64,000 bases of DNA from Isoetes taiwanensis. Taxonomy: Eukaryota > Streptophyta > Lycopodiopsida > Isoetales > Isoetaceae. How positions within the stretch are numbered: the stretch's first letter is position 1; every line of letters starts with the position of its first letter. A model generated the notes under the pieces. It made no database searches, had not been told where the DNA came from, and was given only the letters and a program-made list of their open reading frames with translations. Below are positions 47,231 through 59,299 of this stretch, one piece after another. A program made the position numbers and the translations under genes. The stretch is taken from the NCBI GenBank assembly GCA_021234155.1, contig JAJEKV010000067.1, forward strand, positions 2,772,091 to 2,836,090, read 5' to 3'.

Positions 47231-50200
47231 GCAACGACACCATCTAGATATAGTGATCAAATTGCACTTATCTCTAACCCAGATGTTATGCAACCAACTC
47301 GGACATCTAGAAGGATATATGCCCTCTATTACATTTCCTTTTTGAAGATGCATATATGGTATATGTATTAGAAATTCATAGTTTGAAAAACTATATCACC
47401 AATGATGGTAGGTGGAAATGCGTAAAAGTCCATAATAAGAATTCATTTTTATTTGGCTATTAATGATTTAATATATAATTGTAATATAAAGATAAGATAT
47501 AAAGAAAGGCTAATCCCTTTTTCTTTAAGGAAAAGGGAGAAAATAGTTTGGCGAATCCTAAAAATATAATGTAGTATTTGTTTTAACTATGGCTATTTTT
47601 TATTTTTTTAGATGAAACCTCCCTTCATAAAATTCGCCGCAAAAACTGTCTAGACCCTTTAAAAATCGCCATTTGGCTATTAATAGCCACTATTTTTTTC
47701 CATGATACCAACGTGGTTTTAAGTCAACCAGCATTGTACAAGTTCCACTATTAGTTCAATGAAGTGCTTGCCCCTTAGCTTCATATCAAGATGAGATTTC
47801 GTCCTAAAAGACAAAAAATTGTATATCTTACATCAAAGAATATTAATAATATAAGAAATATTTGCATAATATACGAATCAAATGCCATAGCTAACAATGT
47901 GAGATTTTGTACAAATCAATTAACATTACCTAGTACATGTGAGATTTTGTACAAGTGAGAACATGTGAGATTTCGTACAAATCAATTAACATTACCTACT
48001 ACATGCTACATAGTGGCAAGAAAATAAATATGAGATAGATTAGGAAGTCATGCTCTAAAGTGCCTAATGTCATAATGCAAGGATTGTAGCACAATAAACT
48101 GACATGAAAAATGCACACATTCATAAGACTATTCAAATTTATTTAAGTCCATAATACCAAAAAAAAAATGCTAAAAAAGAAGACTCCAATAAACAGATTG
48201 AAACCCTAACTCGATCTCCATGGGGCAGCAAAAGCCGTAACTCCAGCGACTCCGGAAATAGATCTAGGCAAGGAGTTCTGATCTCGGCAAATAGATCTAG
48301 GCAAGGAGTTCCGAAAATAGATCTGGACAAGGTTTTTCTGATGCTAGATGTTGCAAGGAGTTCATCATATATCCATGGATTGGACGTAGTTTAGCATACT
48401 TCAACAGATTGCCAGGCCCCTGTTGCAATTAGTCAAGTGCAAATCACATTTGTGCGCGATTTAGATTCCCGTAGAATTACAAATCACGCTGAGCGTGATT
48501 TAGATTCTAGTCATGTTGTTGAAAAGGTGCAAATCACGCTGCGCGTGAATTAGATTCCATCAATCATGAGCAACTGCTTTAGATTCCATCAGAAATGCAA
48601 ATACAGACAGAAATAAGTAAGTGCCCAAGTCGTTAGTATCAGCAAGATTCACCGTTGTTGACATCATGGAGGCTCATAGTGCCTTTAAAATCTGCAATAA
48701 TAGTCTGTTGTCAAGTGATTACCTAGCTTTATTGCTAAATCAAAGCTTTGCCCAGTTTTTATTGCATTATTTGAACAGCTTTGTGAAGCAGGGCTCCTTT
48801 TCAAAGCCCTTACAAGTGTAATTCACGCCTAGCGTGTGATTTAGTATTCCTCTAATATGTGCAAATCAGTGCTTTTGTTGCATAACAGAAAGGTGCAATA
48901 GCAGGAAAGCATGGCAAACTGGAAAGGTGCAGGAAAGAATGGCAAACCCGAAAGGTGCAGTGGCAGGAAAGAATGGTAAACAAGGCCTAACGTGCTTTAG
49001 AATGGTCTAATTATCTCTGCTTTAGTTGTTTTGGCAAACTCAGAAGATTGGAAGGGCTGGGCAATGTATGAACTTGTCTGCTCCAAAATGATCTAGCTCA
49101 ATAGACAAAGGCAGAACCATACAGAAATATATCTTTGGATCATTTTATGCATATTCACGTGATGTATCTAAGAAAAAGAGGTCAAAACATTTCTATCTAG
49201 CATTATATCGGCTGTATCAGGCACCAGGCAACACTAGCAAAGCTCGTATTCATGGGTTCCAGGATAAAACTAAGAATAACATTTAAAAACATTTGAGATG
49301 TAAGTACAAGAAGAAATATTGATTTGTACCTCTGGTAGTTGCAAGAATGGCAACATTTTCAGCGAACGACTCAAGCAAAGCTCGTATTCATGGGTTCCAG
49401 GATAAAACTAAGAATAACATTTAAAAACATTTGAGATGTAAGTACAAGAAGAAATATTGATTTGTACCTCTGGTAGATGCAAGAATGGCAACATTTTCAC
49501 CGAAGGACTCAGCAATTCCAGAGCCAAGTCTCGTGCTTGGGCATCCAGAGCCTCGTGCTTGGGCATCCATGGGCATCCAGAGCCAGGTCGTCCCAAAATG
49601 TTATCCGTCCCAAAATGTTATGTTCTGTATAAAATGTCCATAAATGAATTCTATTCTGATTTTTCCCGCTCAGTTATTATTTTGAATGTTATTTTCCCGC
49701 TCACACAATTTTTATTGCCCTCTTGGAGCCCTTCTCCAGCGACATTCAAGAAGACCCTACCTCTTGGAGCCCTTCTCCAGCGACATTCAAGAAGACCCTG
49801 GAGCCCGTTTCTGCTAGGTACAATGACGATCAAGACATCATACATTTGAAGATCGATAGGGAGGCAAATGCGACTATGGATAAAAGCAACGGGAAAGACC
49901 TTTTTTTCTGTCATGATCATGAGAAGCGCCATTTTACAGCAAGGATGCAGTGCCGGACACTCTGATCGACACTTCTAATGGCCTAAACAACTCCGCCATG
50001 GTGCCAAAAATCTGTTCTGCTTCGAGATTGCTTCTTCTTGCGCTTCTTTTTCAGAGCTTGTTCTTCGTGCTGAGGTTGCAATAGCAGATTAGAAGGTTTC
50101 CTTTGCTCATTTTTTAAGGTATGTATGTGTCAGGAATGAGTTTGGGGCATCTAATTAACTAATTCGTAGCAACAAAGTTCTCGTTGTTTCTTTATTTTCG

Positions 50201-50726
50201 TTTCTTCTACATACGATCCGTTTGATCCGTTTTACAGTTTCAGTTCTCGTTGTTTCTTTATTTTCGTTTCTTCTACATACGATCCGTTTTACAGTTTCAG
50301 CATGTTTTATAGAATGTAAATGTGCTTGAAAAACCACGCCAAGCGGGCCATGAAGAATTGATCTACATTAGGATACGTAGGTTAAAAGGTGGAGGAGAAA
50401 CATTAGAGTTCTAAAAGATGGAATGTGGAAGGTGGAGGAAAAACATTCTAGTTCTATAAAAAGTAACATGGAATGCTTTTTTATTTGGTGATCCACAACT
50501 TTATGAAACTCGGTTGTGTGTTTTATTTTTGTTTCTGTAATAATACTGTCGTACTCAAATTTCTTCATCATTTTCTTCTATCATTTGCGTGCTATTATGC
50601 TATATTGTGAAATGTTGTCTATCCTTAAAGAAATATGATATTATATTTTTGTGCTTTTCACATAAGACTTTGAGAATTTGAATATGTCACTAAAAACACG
50701 CAATATAAAATTTGTCCCAAAATTAA
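47231..50726. other. Interior of the TIR element right of copia; several tandem duplications
   Basis: No supported gene. Tandem duplications: 49,236-49,511 (period 138), 49,719-49,800 (period 41, CTTGGAGCCCTTCTCCAGCG), 50,172-50,300 (period about 65, TTTCTTTATTTTCGTTTCTT). A weak repeat of GCAAATCACGCTGNGCGTG occurs three or four times at 48,430-48,850. No transposase signature seen. Confidence 0.5.
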
Positions 50727-50756
50727 GACATAATCCCAATTTAATTGAATGATGGT

Positions 50757-52420
50757 AGGTCCTCCCGACGGTTCCTGCTGTCCTCAACCAGGGCCCTGAG
50801 TGTGAAGATGTGATCAATGGTCGAATGTCGGGGACGGAAACCTACCTAGGTGAGTGCCCTGACTTCCGCTGCCTCTGCCCATCTGGTTACCTGCTGTTCG
50901 AGAATGCCCACGCACAGCTTGGCAAACACTGAGCTGACTATGATGGTTCGGTAATTTGCTGGACAGTGTGGGTCCCCTGCCTTGTAGATCGGAACAACCC
51001 TGCTTGTGGTCCATGACCGGGGAAAACCCTCTTGCAAATACCGTTGAACAAGTCAAAGAAGGGCGGGCACCATGGGCTGTCCCCGCCCCACTTGAGCAAC
51101 TTCGCTTGTAGGCCGCCTAAGTCTGGCCTTCCCATTAGCCCGGTATTTGCAGCCCTCCTCGACATCTTCTTACGTGATCACCGGTGGTGGGCCATGTTCG
51201 CGAGGGCACATCCGTCCGCGTGTTCCCGGGGATGAGTACCACGTCCGTAAAGTTCTCCGGTGGGCCTAGTAGGCCGAACATTTCTCCTTGGTGCCTTGCC
51301 GTGTACCTTGCCTTTGTTTCCTTGAGGAAGGCGCGGTAATGGTCGTGGCACGAGCTTCGCGTGTCTGATCCACGATGAGGCGAGAGTCTTGGCGTTTGCG
51401 TTCCTTACACTTTCGGCATCAAATCATCCGTTATGCGGAAAGGTTGCGACCTCGATCTACGGCGTGGAGGTCTCCCAAAGCACAATGCGCCTGATGCAGG
51501 AAGCTCAACCCGGCTGGTCGATTTCTTTGCTCCGGTGTGGGCCCTTGAAGAATCGGTTGGGAGGGCTTTCAGAGCATGTCGGCGTAACCCTCCGCCTGCT
51601 CCTACTCAAAGCAAGCCCGAATTGGCAAGGTGCTGCTTCTTGAGGGCCTGTGGCGGTGGCCGGGCCAGCTTCACATAGAGAGTGGGAGGTGATCCGAATC
51701 GGCCTCCTCCGTCCGACTGTCCGTCGATGCTTAGACGTGAAAATGGTATTTATTAAGGTGTACATCTGCCGCGACCACTATGACATATCCGCCGTAGTGA
51801 TTCTCACACTTTTGCAAGTGTACCCGTGGGAAGAGGGCCATTGTGGTAGGCCATTGCATATGAGCGGGTCAAAGATACCGCACATTAGGAGCAATTATGC
51901 GCGGCGGGGTGACGACTATCATCTAAGTGCCGTGTGCAAAAAGCCGCCTGCGGGGACGCAATTCAAAGACATCATCCGCGAGGGGTCCAGCCGCATGGCC
52001 CGTTCCACCCCAATCCCGCGCGCGTTGAAGTCTCAAGGAGCATGACTCGCCCATCCGCTTGTCTTTGGCCAGTATGTCATCATATAGATCGACATACGGG
52101 TCCATCCCGTCCCACCTCCCGTGGCCGTGATAGAAGGGACTCTCTGCATGGGGAAAGTAGCAAGCAGCTAGGAAGAGAGGATCTCCGCCAGGGTGGTGCA
52201 CTCAGACCCACAAGTAGCGGTTATGTATGTCGGTCTTCTGGAGGGAAACCAAATGTACCAAGGCTACCCGGTAGTAGCAGGCAACCCCACCGTGCCCACG
52301 ACTTCCTGTACAACCATTGAACACTGAAAAATGCTGGTACCCTGGCAGATCGGGCAGCCTGTGGCCTGGGTGTTCCCATGTCTCCATGAGGAAGGGAATT
52401 GAACCCATATTGGCCTAATT
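50757..52420 (-). mobile_element. LINE retrotransposon, 5' half (endonuclease to RT fingers), degenerate
   Basis: Reading from 52,420 on the minus strand: an APE-type endonuclease start (ETWEHPGHRLPDLPGYQHF, then GHGGVACYYR), the HHPGGDPLFLAACYFPHAES block, the DLYDDIL region and a GDFNAR-like catalytic block in a shifted frame; then RT fingers at about 51,060-50,757 (WTTSRVVPIYKAGDP, NYRTIIVSSVFAKL, and HIFTLRALVEDSR). Frames change several times. The sequence stops at 50,757 and resumes at 35,667. Higher G/C than the surroundings. Confidence 0.8.
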
Positions 52421-54340
52421 ACCATTATAGTATATTCAATACTTGCCTAATTACCATCATAATATGTTTAATACTTGGATCATAATGCAAAGCAATTGGA
52501 AACTTAGGCATACCTGTTCAAGGAATCCTATTCATCAATTGATGTTCAAAACATGACCAACAACAAGATCTATGTAGTAGAAGCTGCTGCAAACAGTCAT
52601 GAAAAGAAAATCTAAATCCATCTATTGTTAAGAAAGAACATAAAAGACAAAATTGAATTAACATAAAATGAAATTTGTTTATTTCAATACAAAGTTTTGA
52701 TCACATACCCAGAAGCCAACATTTCAGAATGACCTTTGATTCATGCAAGACATGATTGATATAGCTTGGTACAGCATCATGGTACACCATTGAAGTTTGT
52801 TGTGTTCAGACATACTACAAAGCCGTTTTATGCCACATGATATTATGGATTCATTGAGTTCAAATCCCATGTAACCTATTCATAGCAGCAATTGCTGCAG
52901 CCAATACATATTAAATTATTCACAGCTCAGCATGCTACCTTTTATCTTGTTTCTAAGATTGCTTCTATATAGGAGAACATGACTAATATTTGTTTCATTT
53001 TTTTGTAGCCTTTTGTATCTATTCTGTTTCTTTTTTTGCAGCATTTTGTATTAAGGCAATAGGGTAAAGCTGTTTTAGATGACATATGTAAGAATTATCC
53101 AAATAAAAATTCTGCTTTTGGGCTAGAAATAGAAGCAAATAACAGTGGGAGGAGCCAATATTCCTGGTGGCTTAGCAACTACAAAAGTAGCTCAGATACT
53201 AGGGATGGGGACATGAGCAACTAAGTTTAAAAGCACATTAAGTCACTATGATCAACTGAGAATAATATTCAATATTAGAACAAACAAAGTTAAAAACAGA
53301 ATTACACAATTAATTAAACTTACCTTGTGTTTTAGCTTGATGACCATCAGCAGCATTTACTTCTGCTTCTGCTATTGCTGCAGGATCATCTCAGCAGCAT
53401 CATCTGGAGCACTATCATCCTCATTTGGATCAAGTGCAATAATGATGTCCTAGCAGTCTTTTGGCAGAGATTAGAACTCTGGAGGACCTATTCTTTCAAA
53501 GGGATTGGCTATGCAAGGTTAGAATCTGGAGAGGATGCAATAATCATATTGTTCCTCGGGTTCCTTGAAAAGCAATGAAAGGGGGGGCAAAAGCAATGGG
53601 ATTAAAAACAGAGGTGAGCTATGTGGCAAATTTAACAAGTCTCACCACAAAATAATGCTGGTAAGAAGCTTAGAAGATATTGTTAAATATAGGGTGCATG
53701 GATCATGGACTAACAGGAGTGAGGCCTTAACAGAGATGAACTATATGGCAAAACAATGAGATTGATGATGGGATCAATAACCACTATGCTCAATGAGCAG
53801 ATGCTGGTGACAGTGATCAACCCTGCTGGAAAAAAAAAGCATCATTAGAGTGATTGATTCAAGCCCTAAAACTCCTAAAGCTCACCTCCAGAAGCACGCA
53901 TAGATCACCTGCAGAAGCACACATACCTCACGTCTGTTGGACCTATTTATACCCTGCAGGCATACGAAAAACAACATTAGACATTGAAGGATGCTAACAG
54001 GATGAAACTAAAATCAAAGGTCCTGGAGAAGCCATGTCAATGATCCATCCCATTTCTAGCTGGGATCATGCCAAATGGGTGCCATGTCATTGATCCTGAA
54101 GAACTACAGTTGAAAAAGCCACCAAATCGATGAAGAACCTCCAAGTTTTTGGAGGGAAAAATGAAGAACACGTTTGCACAATGGTTTTGGGTGAAACATC
54201 CGTGCAAAAAAAAGCACTCTGAACCATGGTTTTGCAAGAATCCAGTGATTAAAATAGATGGGCCATTAAGGGCGGGACCAGCGCCATCTTATGCAACTGC
54301 CTAACCACTCTCGGACCTGCCACCATTGTGAAGGTTAGGG
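52421..54340. other. Intergenic DNA, nothing assigned
   Basis: A/T-rich DNA with only short frames. Nothing recognised. Confidence 0.3.
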
Positions 54341-54359
54341 TTTGCATTTTCAGGGTCAG

Positions 54360-54560
54360 CTGTTGTAACCGGAGCGCAGTAAATATCGGACGCTGACATG
54401 TTATAGCCAGGGGCATATCCGTGGTATATCCGTGTGTTTGACATGTTATAGCCACGCCCAAAAAAATTACACGGCGTTTTTGTGGACTTAGCGGATTTTT
54501 TGCCATTTAACGCTGGGTATAACATGTCAGCGTCCGACATTTACCGCGATGGGTTGTAAC
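54360..54560. mobile_element. Small MITE-like inverted repeat, ~200 bp
   Basis: GTTGTAACC and TCGGACGCTGACATGTTATA at the left (54,362-54,410) recur inverted at the right (54,506-54,558). It lies 220 bases upstream of fusion copy 2, and an additional GTTATAGCC motif is repeated inside. Confidence 0.65.
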
Positions 54561-54711
54561 CACACACCATTAAGGGTTTTAGATGGACCTTTAAGGTGAC
54601 GCCAGCGCGCAAGAAATGGGTCTATGGTGACGCCATTAAAGGGGATGTCACCATTGATAGGGACCCCACTATTTAATGCCAACGCGCTTATAGTCTAGAG
54701 ACCTAATGCCA

Positions 54712-57700
54712 ACGCGCTTAGTGCAAAGACTTAGTCTTGCCAATTGGTATTTGCTTCGCAAGAAGATTCACAAGAATGTCGGAGAATCCAAGTCCTTGGG
54801 CTACTGAGATCCTTGCTCTGTCTCTGAAAATCAATAGCAGCAGCGAATCGATTCATACAAACAAATGTTCTATTTTGAAACACCTTGTACATGTTACGGC
54901 ACACTATGTGAAATTCTGGATTCATCAATTTGGAGAAGAAACAAAAACAGAGTCTGAAAACGCAGTGGGAGAAAAGCTGCTCGGTGTTACGGCACACTAT
55001 GTGAAATTCTGGATTCATCAATTTGGAGAAGAAACAATACCAGAGTCTGCAAACGCAGTGGGAGAAGAAACAATACCAGAGTCTGCAAACGCAGTGGGAG
55101 AAAAGCTGCTCGGGGTTTTGAAAAGGGGCCTAAGACTCATTCGGCAATGTGGAAAGAAAGAGTATTTAAAATCACTTTCCACAATTGTTTGCGGTGCAGG
55201 TCAGTTTTGTGAGATTGTTGATCATGTAACAAGATATTTTAGAATGATGGACGAACTGATCGCGCCTATTGTGAGACGCCACCCACATAAAAAGCAACTT
55301 ATTAAGGAACTGCAAGAAAAAGTAGAGTTAGATTGTAGGAAGCTTCATGATGACCTTATATCAGCTCATGAACAAGACAGAAATGCACTGATCAACAATC
55401 TAAAATTCAGTGTAAAGGATACTGAGAGTAATTTCTGGTCCAGTAGCAGGGGAAAGCGTAAACGTTATATTCTAGAAGTCTTGATTGAAAGGTTGGAATT
55501 GGAGAGAGACTTGCATCCAATTGGATTCACTAAATGTATTGCAGTCAAGATTGGAGACATTGATTTATTAAAAGAGGCAACACCTTTGGGAACGGGCACT
55601 TTTGGAACTGTCAGCAAAGCAGTCTGGGGTGACGAAATGCCAGTTGCTGTCAAAGAATTCTTCTATAATCACGATTTTGAAAATGAATATAACGTATTGA
55701 TGAAGTTGATGTCCACAGATTGCTCGCATGTAGTACAAATATTAGGCCATTCAAGCAATGGCGATGGCACCAAGAAGACCCTCATTATGGAGCTGATGGA
55801 CATGGATCTAAAAAAGCTTATAGAGAAACGGCATCCATTTTCCTTGTATGAATCAACTGATCTCATGTTCCAAATTGCCAAGGGAATGAGAGGCTTACAT
55901 AGAGTTGATGTGATTCACAGAGACATAAAGCCCTCTAACATCTTAGTGAAGGAGAATACAGAGGATAAAAGCTTGACTGTCAAACTTACTGATTTTGGTG
56001 AATCTAAAGCAGAGTTTCAGACTACAGATCCTAACCTTCACACAATGAGAGGTACAAAGGTGTACATGGCGCCGGAGATGGCTGCAGATGAAGGCTACTC
56101 CAAGAAGGTAGACGTGTATAGCTTTGGTATTGTCTGCACAGAGATCCTTACTGGAAAACCCCCCAACCAGGTTATGCAGAAAGATCTAAAAGAGGGTCGA
56201 ATGCCTTCTTTCCTGCCAAGCATCCCTATTCCAAAGGATCTCTACACTATGATATGTGATTGCCTTGAACCAGACAAGGATAAACGCCCTAACTTTGAGG
56301 AAATTTGTGACTTTTTATGGGCTTTCATGGAAGTGGTGTTGATCAGGAAAGATGAAATTCAATGGTTTTCTACTGAAGATCAAATCCGAAGTTACATTGA
56401 TCAGAGAATAGAGTTGAATTTCGAAATGTACACAAGAACTCTTGGAGAAGAGAGCATCTCGAAGGTAGGACTTCAGCAGCTTCATTGAAGTGGCTTTCGA
56501 AGGTAGGACTTCAGCAGCTCCCCGTAGATAATCTGGTGGACATTGCATTGTACTATCTGGGTATTCGATCCTCTGGGCGGATAAAATTGCTGCAGCCTTG
56601 GGAGAGTGTACAAAACCCTTTTATTGCTGCAGGTGTTCAACCCCCAAATCTCTTGACTGGAAATCTTCAGCGAGATTTGGGAATTTTTGGACAATTCAAA
56701 AAGCTAGTTGTAGATCAAGGTAAGAAGCTTAATCTCTCCTTTGCTATAGGAGGATGGAACAATTCAAAGTATTTTTCTGATGCATTCTCTACGGATGAAA
56801 ATCGTACAAGATTTATTACTTCTGTGTTAGAGTTGTGCAGAGCTTATCCAATTTTCAACGGCCTTCACTTGGACTGGAATCTTTTGAGTGACGATGGAGT
56901 GAATTATGGTAAAAATGGCAATACTGCGAGACGGCAAGATGGAGAAAACTTTATACTTGTGTTGAAACAGCTGAGAAATGCATTGCCTGAAGGTTTTTTA
57001 ATTGGTGTATTTTCTTCCACAATACCAAATTGGTGTATTGAAAGGGCCGCTCATCTTATTGATCAAATTCAATTGCGCGCAGTTATTACATCAAGCAGGG
57101 CTCAACATGAATTAAACTTGTATTCAGATTCCCATCAAAGTTGGAGTGTAGACGAAGCTATAACATACTACAAATCTAGAGGGATTGATCCTTCTAAGAT
57201 CATTATAGGCCCTGCTGTTGGTTACGTTAGTGGGTTCTGCAATAATGATGGCATAAGCAAGCCAGCAAAGGTAGGGCTTCCAGATGATATATCGTGCCTC
57301 TGTCCGAGTGAACTCGTTCATCATGGATTTGAGGAAAGTTGGGACGATGTGGCAAAAGCACCATACGCTTATCATCCCCAGATAAAGCTGTTTTGCACTT
57401 ACGATAACACTAGTTCTATTAAAGAGAAAGCAGAATATATCAAGGCCAATAACTTGGGAGGCATGTACTTCACCTTTACTCAAGGCTTCCCCATGTTTAA
57501 AGTGGTGCATGATCATCTCACCCATGGCTGACCTCTGAACTCTTCCTAATTTCATATACCTATACATTGCAATGATGTTTCAAGCAGATTCACTATACAT
57601 TGCAGATTATGTTTCAAGCAGATTCATATATCTTGGGAATCCTCACTATCCATTTTCAAGTGAAATAGCTTTTGTTTATCGAGTGTTCACAAAAAATACA

Positions 57701-58197
57701 ATAGATAAAAAATCTTTGGAGTAGATCCAAGAATCAAAGCAAAGTCTAGAATTTCTACATCTAAGAAACAACTCCAAATATACACAATTACTGACTTCAA
57801 ATTGCAATAAAAGAATTTGTATCAATGTTATAAGTAATCAAGAGTCAAAAGTCTCCATCGATGAAGACCATTGAGATAAAATATTGACAGGACAAAACGC
57901 ATACATTAGTAATCATTCATCCGAACCACTCTGAGAAAGAAGAAATATCAGTGGCCATTCATCTGAACCACTGTGAGAAGAAATGTTGCAGGAGACAATT
58001 AAATAGCTTTAAAGCTCCCATGTTAGTAGCTTCAATGCTCTAGAAAATGACATGATGATAAAACTTGAGCCCAATAGAGTCCATTCCAACCATCGCCGAT
58101 GTGAATGGAAAAAATAAAGTCATAATGTTAAGGTCTAAAATGATTATTACAAAAAAGACATCCACCTAGCTAGAAAACATATATTTGCAAACTAGAG
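54712..58197 (+). repeat. Inverted segmental duplication, arm 2
   Basis: Partner of 27,855-31,235. The 3' flank 57,535-58,197 is non-coding but clearly homologous with 28,516-27,855, including the AACATGATTTCAAGCAGATT-type region and the terminal GTTTGCAA. One arm must have moved and inverted as a block of DNA, because flank as well as gene is shared. Confidence 0.85.
54776..57531 (+). pseudogene. MLKL-like helical domain / protein kinase / GH18-like fusion, copy 2, frameshift in the linker
   Basis: ATG at 54,776 (MSENPSPW) chosen by agreement with copy 1. The helical domain (54,776-55,440) has two in-frame tandem duplications of 31 and 12 residues. The kinase (about 55,550-56,345) is complete: GTGTFGTV, VAVKEF, VIHRDIKPSN, TDFGESK, MAPE, DKRPNFEEI. 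The first frame stops at 56,488 after SKVGLQQLH. A 38-base-period partial duplication at 56,459-56,519, replacing about 50 bases of the copy 1 linker, causes the shift. The second frame (56,485-57,531) holds the entire GH18-like domain: LSFAIGGWNNSKYF, FNGLHLDWNL (catalytic Glu is Asn), DPSKIIIGPAVGY, and a C-terminal KAEYIKANNLGGMYFTF. Unlike copy 1, the GH18 part is whole. The upper half alone could still produce a helical-kinase protein. Confidence 0.85.
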
Positions 58198-58572
58198 AAG
58201 CTCAATGCTGCAAAAATGTATTTGGACTGCAACTGCATATTTGAATGACAAACAAAATATTTTGTTTCATTATACTCTCCAATACAAACTTCAAAGGTAA
58301 AGGACACATTTGCAAGCAGGAGGAATATTCATGAAATATGAAGAAGTATGAAAGATAGAAGTAACTTCCTTGCATGTTCCTGAAATTTAGCTGCATAAAA
58401 TGCAAAGCCATGCTTTATCCCTGAGCAGAACGGGGGTGTGTTAGTAGCACTTCTGCTCATCAACTCAACAGCTAGCACACGTGGCTAAAGCTGATTGTAC
58501 ATGCATTCTATAAATACAAAATACCTCAGGTGGCGGGGCAGGTTGTTGTTCGTTTATCCCTCTAACAGTATT
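58198..58572. other. Intergenic DNA between the duplication arm and the CACTA-like end
   Basis: No gene or repeat recognised. Confidence 0.3.
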
Positions 58573-59080
58573 CACAACAAGAAAAGGGGCATTTAGCGAC
58601 GCCAATAGCGACGCGCCGACTGCGACGCGTCGGCCGACGTCGTCCCGCATGTCCGCACGTCGCGAGACGCGTTAGTTGCATTCGCCGTCGATGCGGCGTC
58701 GGCGTCGCATGCGACGTTATGGCGTCCGCGCGTAACGCGTCAGCAGAGCGTATTGACGGGCGTCGCCGTCGTCGCGTCGCATGGCACGTGACACGCGAAA
58801 TATACACGTGGAATATACACGGAATATACACGGAACATCACCAAAATCCACGCGTGCCGTAAAAGCCACGTGTATACGTCGCATGCGACGTGACACGTGG
58901 AACGACACGTGGTATATACACGTGGCATATACACGTGGAATATACACGTGCAATATACACGTGCGTAAAAGCCACGTGTCACGTCGCATGCGACGTGACA
59001 CGTGGAATTTACACGGGAAAATTCAAAATCCACAGATAGAAAAGCCACGTGGCAAAAAAAAGTCACGTGGATACGCCGTG
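58573..59080. mobile_element. CACTA-like terminus with G-box-type subterminal array
   Basis: The end CACAACAAGAAAAGGGGC at 58,573 resembles the CACTACAAGAAAA end of plant En/Spm elements, followed by GCGACGC-rich palindromes (58,597-58,745) and 13 CACGTG sites between 58,785 and 59,070, often as TATACACGTGGAATA. Subterminal motif arrays are typical for the superfamily. ATT precedes the end. The right terminus was not found in the window, so the element may run past 64,000. Confidence 0.55.
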
Positions 59081-59299
59081 ATCGCGGCGTGTAGGAAAAA
59101 AAATAAAAAAAAAAAAAAATATTTATATAAAAATATAAATATAAAAATATTTTAAATAATCACAAAAGTGTTTTTATATTCATATTTTTAAATAGTCACA
59201 AAATTATTTTTATATTTATATTTTTAAATAATCACAAAAGTGAATTGTATTTATATTTTTAAATAATCACAAAAGACTCGTTAAGAGGAGTATCCACCC

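Larger units (their letters stand above)
35668..50756. mobile_element. 15.1-kb insertion with 30-bp terminal inverted repeats, splitting a LINE
   Basis: The left end 35,668-35,697 and right end 50,727-50,756 are inverted repeats over 30 bases with one mismatch (ACCATCAT start; inner CCAATTAAATTGGG). The flanks join to restore the LINE reading order and frame (codons for E-D-L-Y-C-C-F across the joint), so the segment was inserted into the LINE. No target duplication is evident. No transposase is recognised in the unoccupied parts (35.7-36.3 and 47.2-50.7 kb). Much of the length is later insertions: a MITE, Helitron B and a copia element. The superfamily is unknown. Confidence 0.7.

Noticed and set aside
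51389-52320. Several plus-strand frames of 80-130 codons
   Set aside because: They lie antisense to the LINE endonuclease/RT region, which has clear family motifs on the minus strand.
56459-56530. A mini-intron joining the two frames of fusion copy 2
   Set aside because: GT and AG are present, but the segment is under 60 bases, and copy 1 shows a different, intact linker; a templated duplication explains it better.
58717-59155. Overlapping open frames on both strands over the CACGTG array
   Set aside because: The peptides are simple products of the repeated TATACACGTG units (periodic HVYIPRVY-type sequence) and appear in several frames at once; not a gene.
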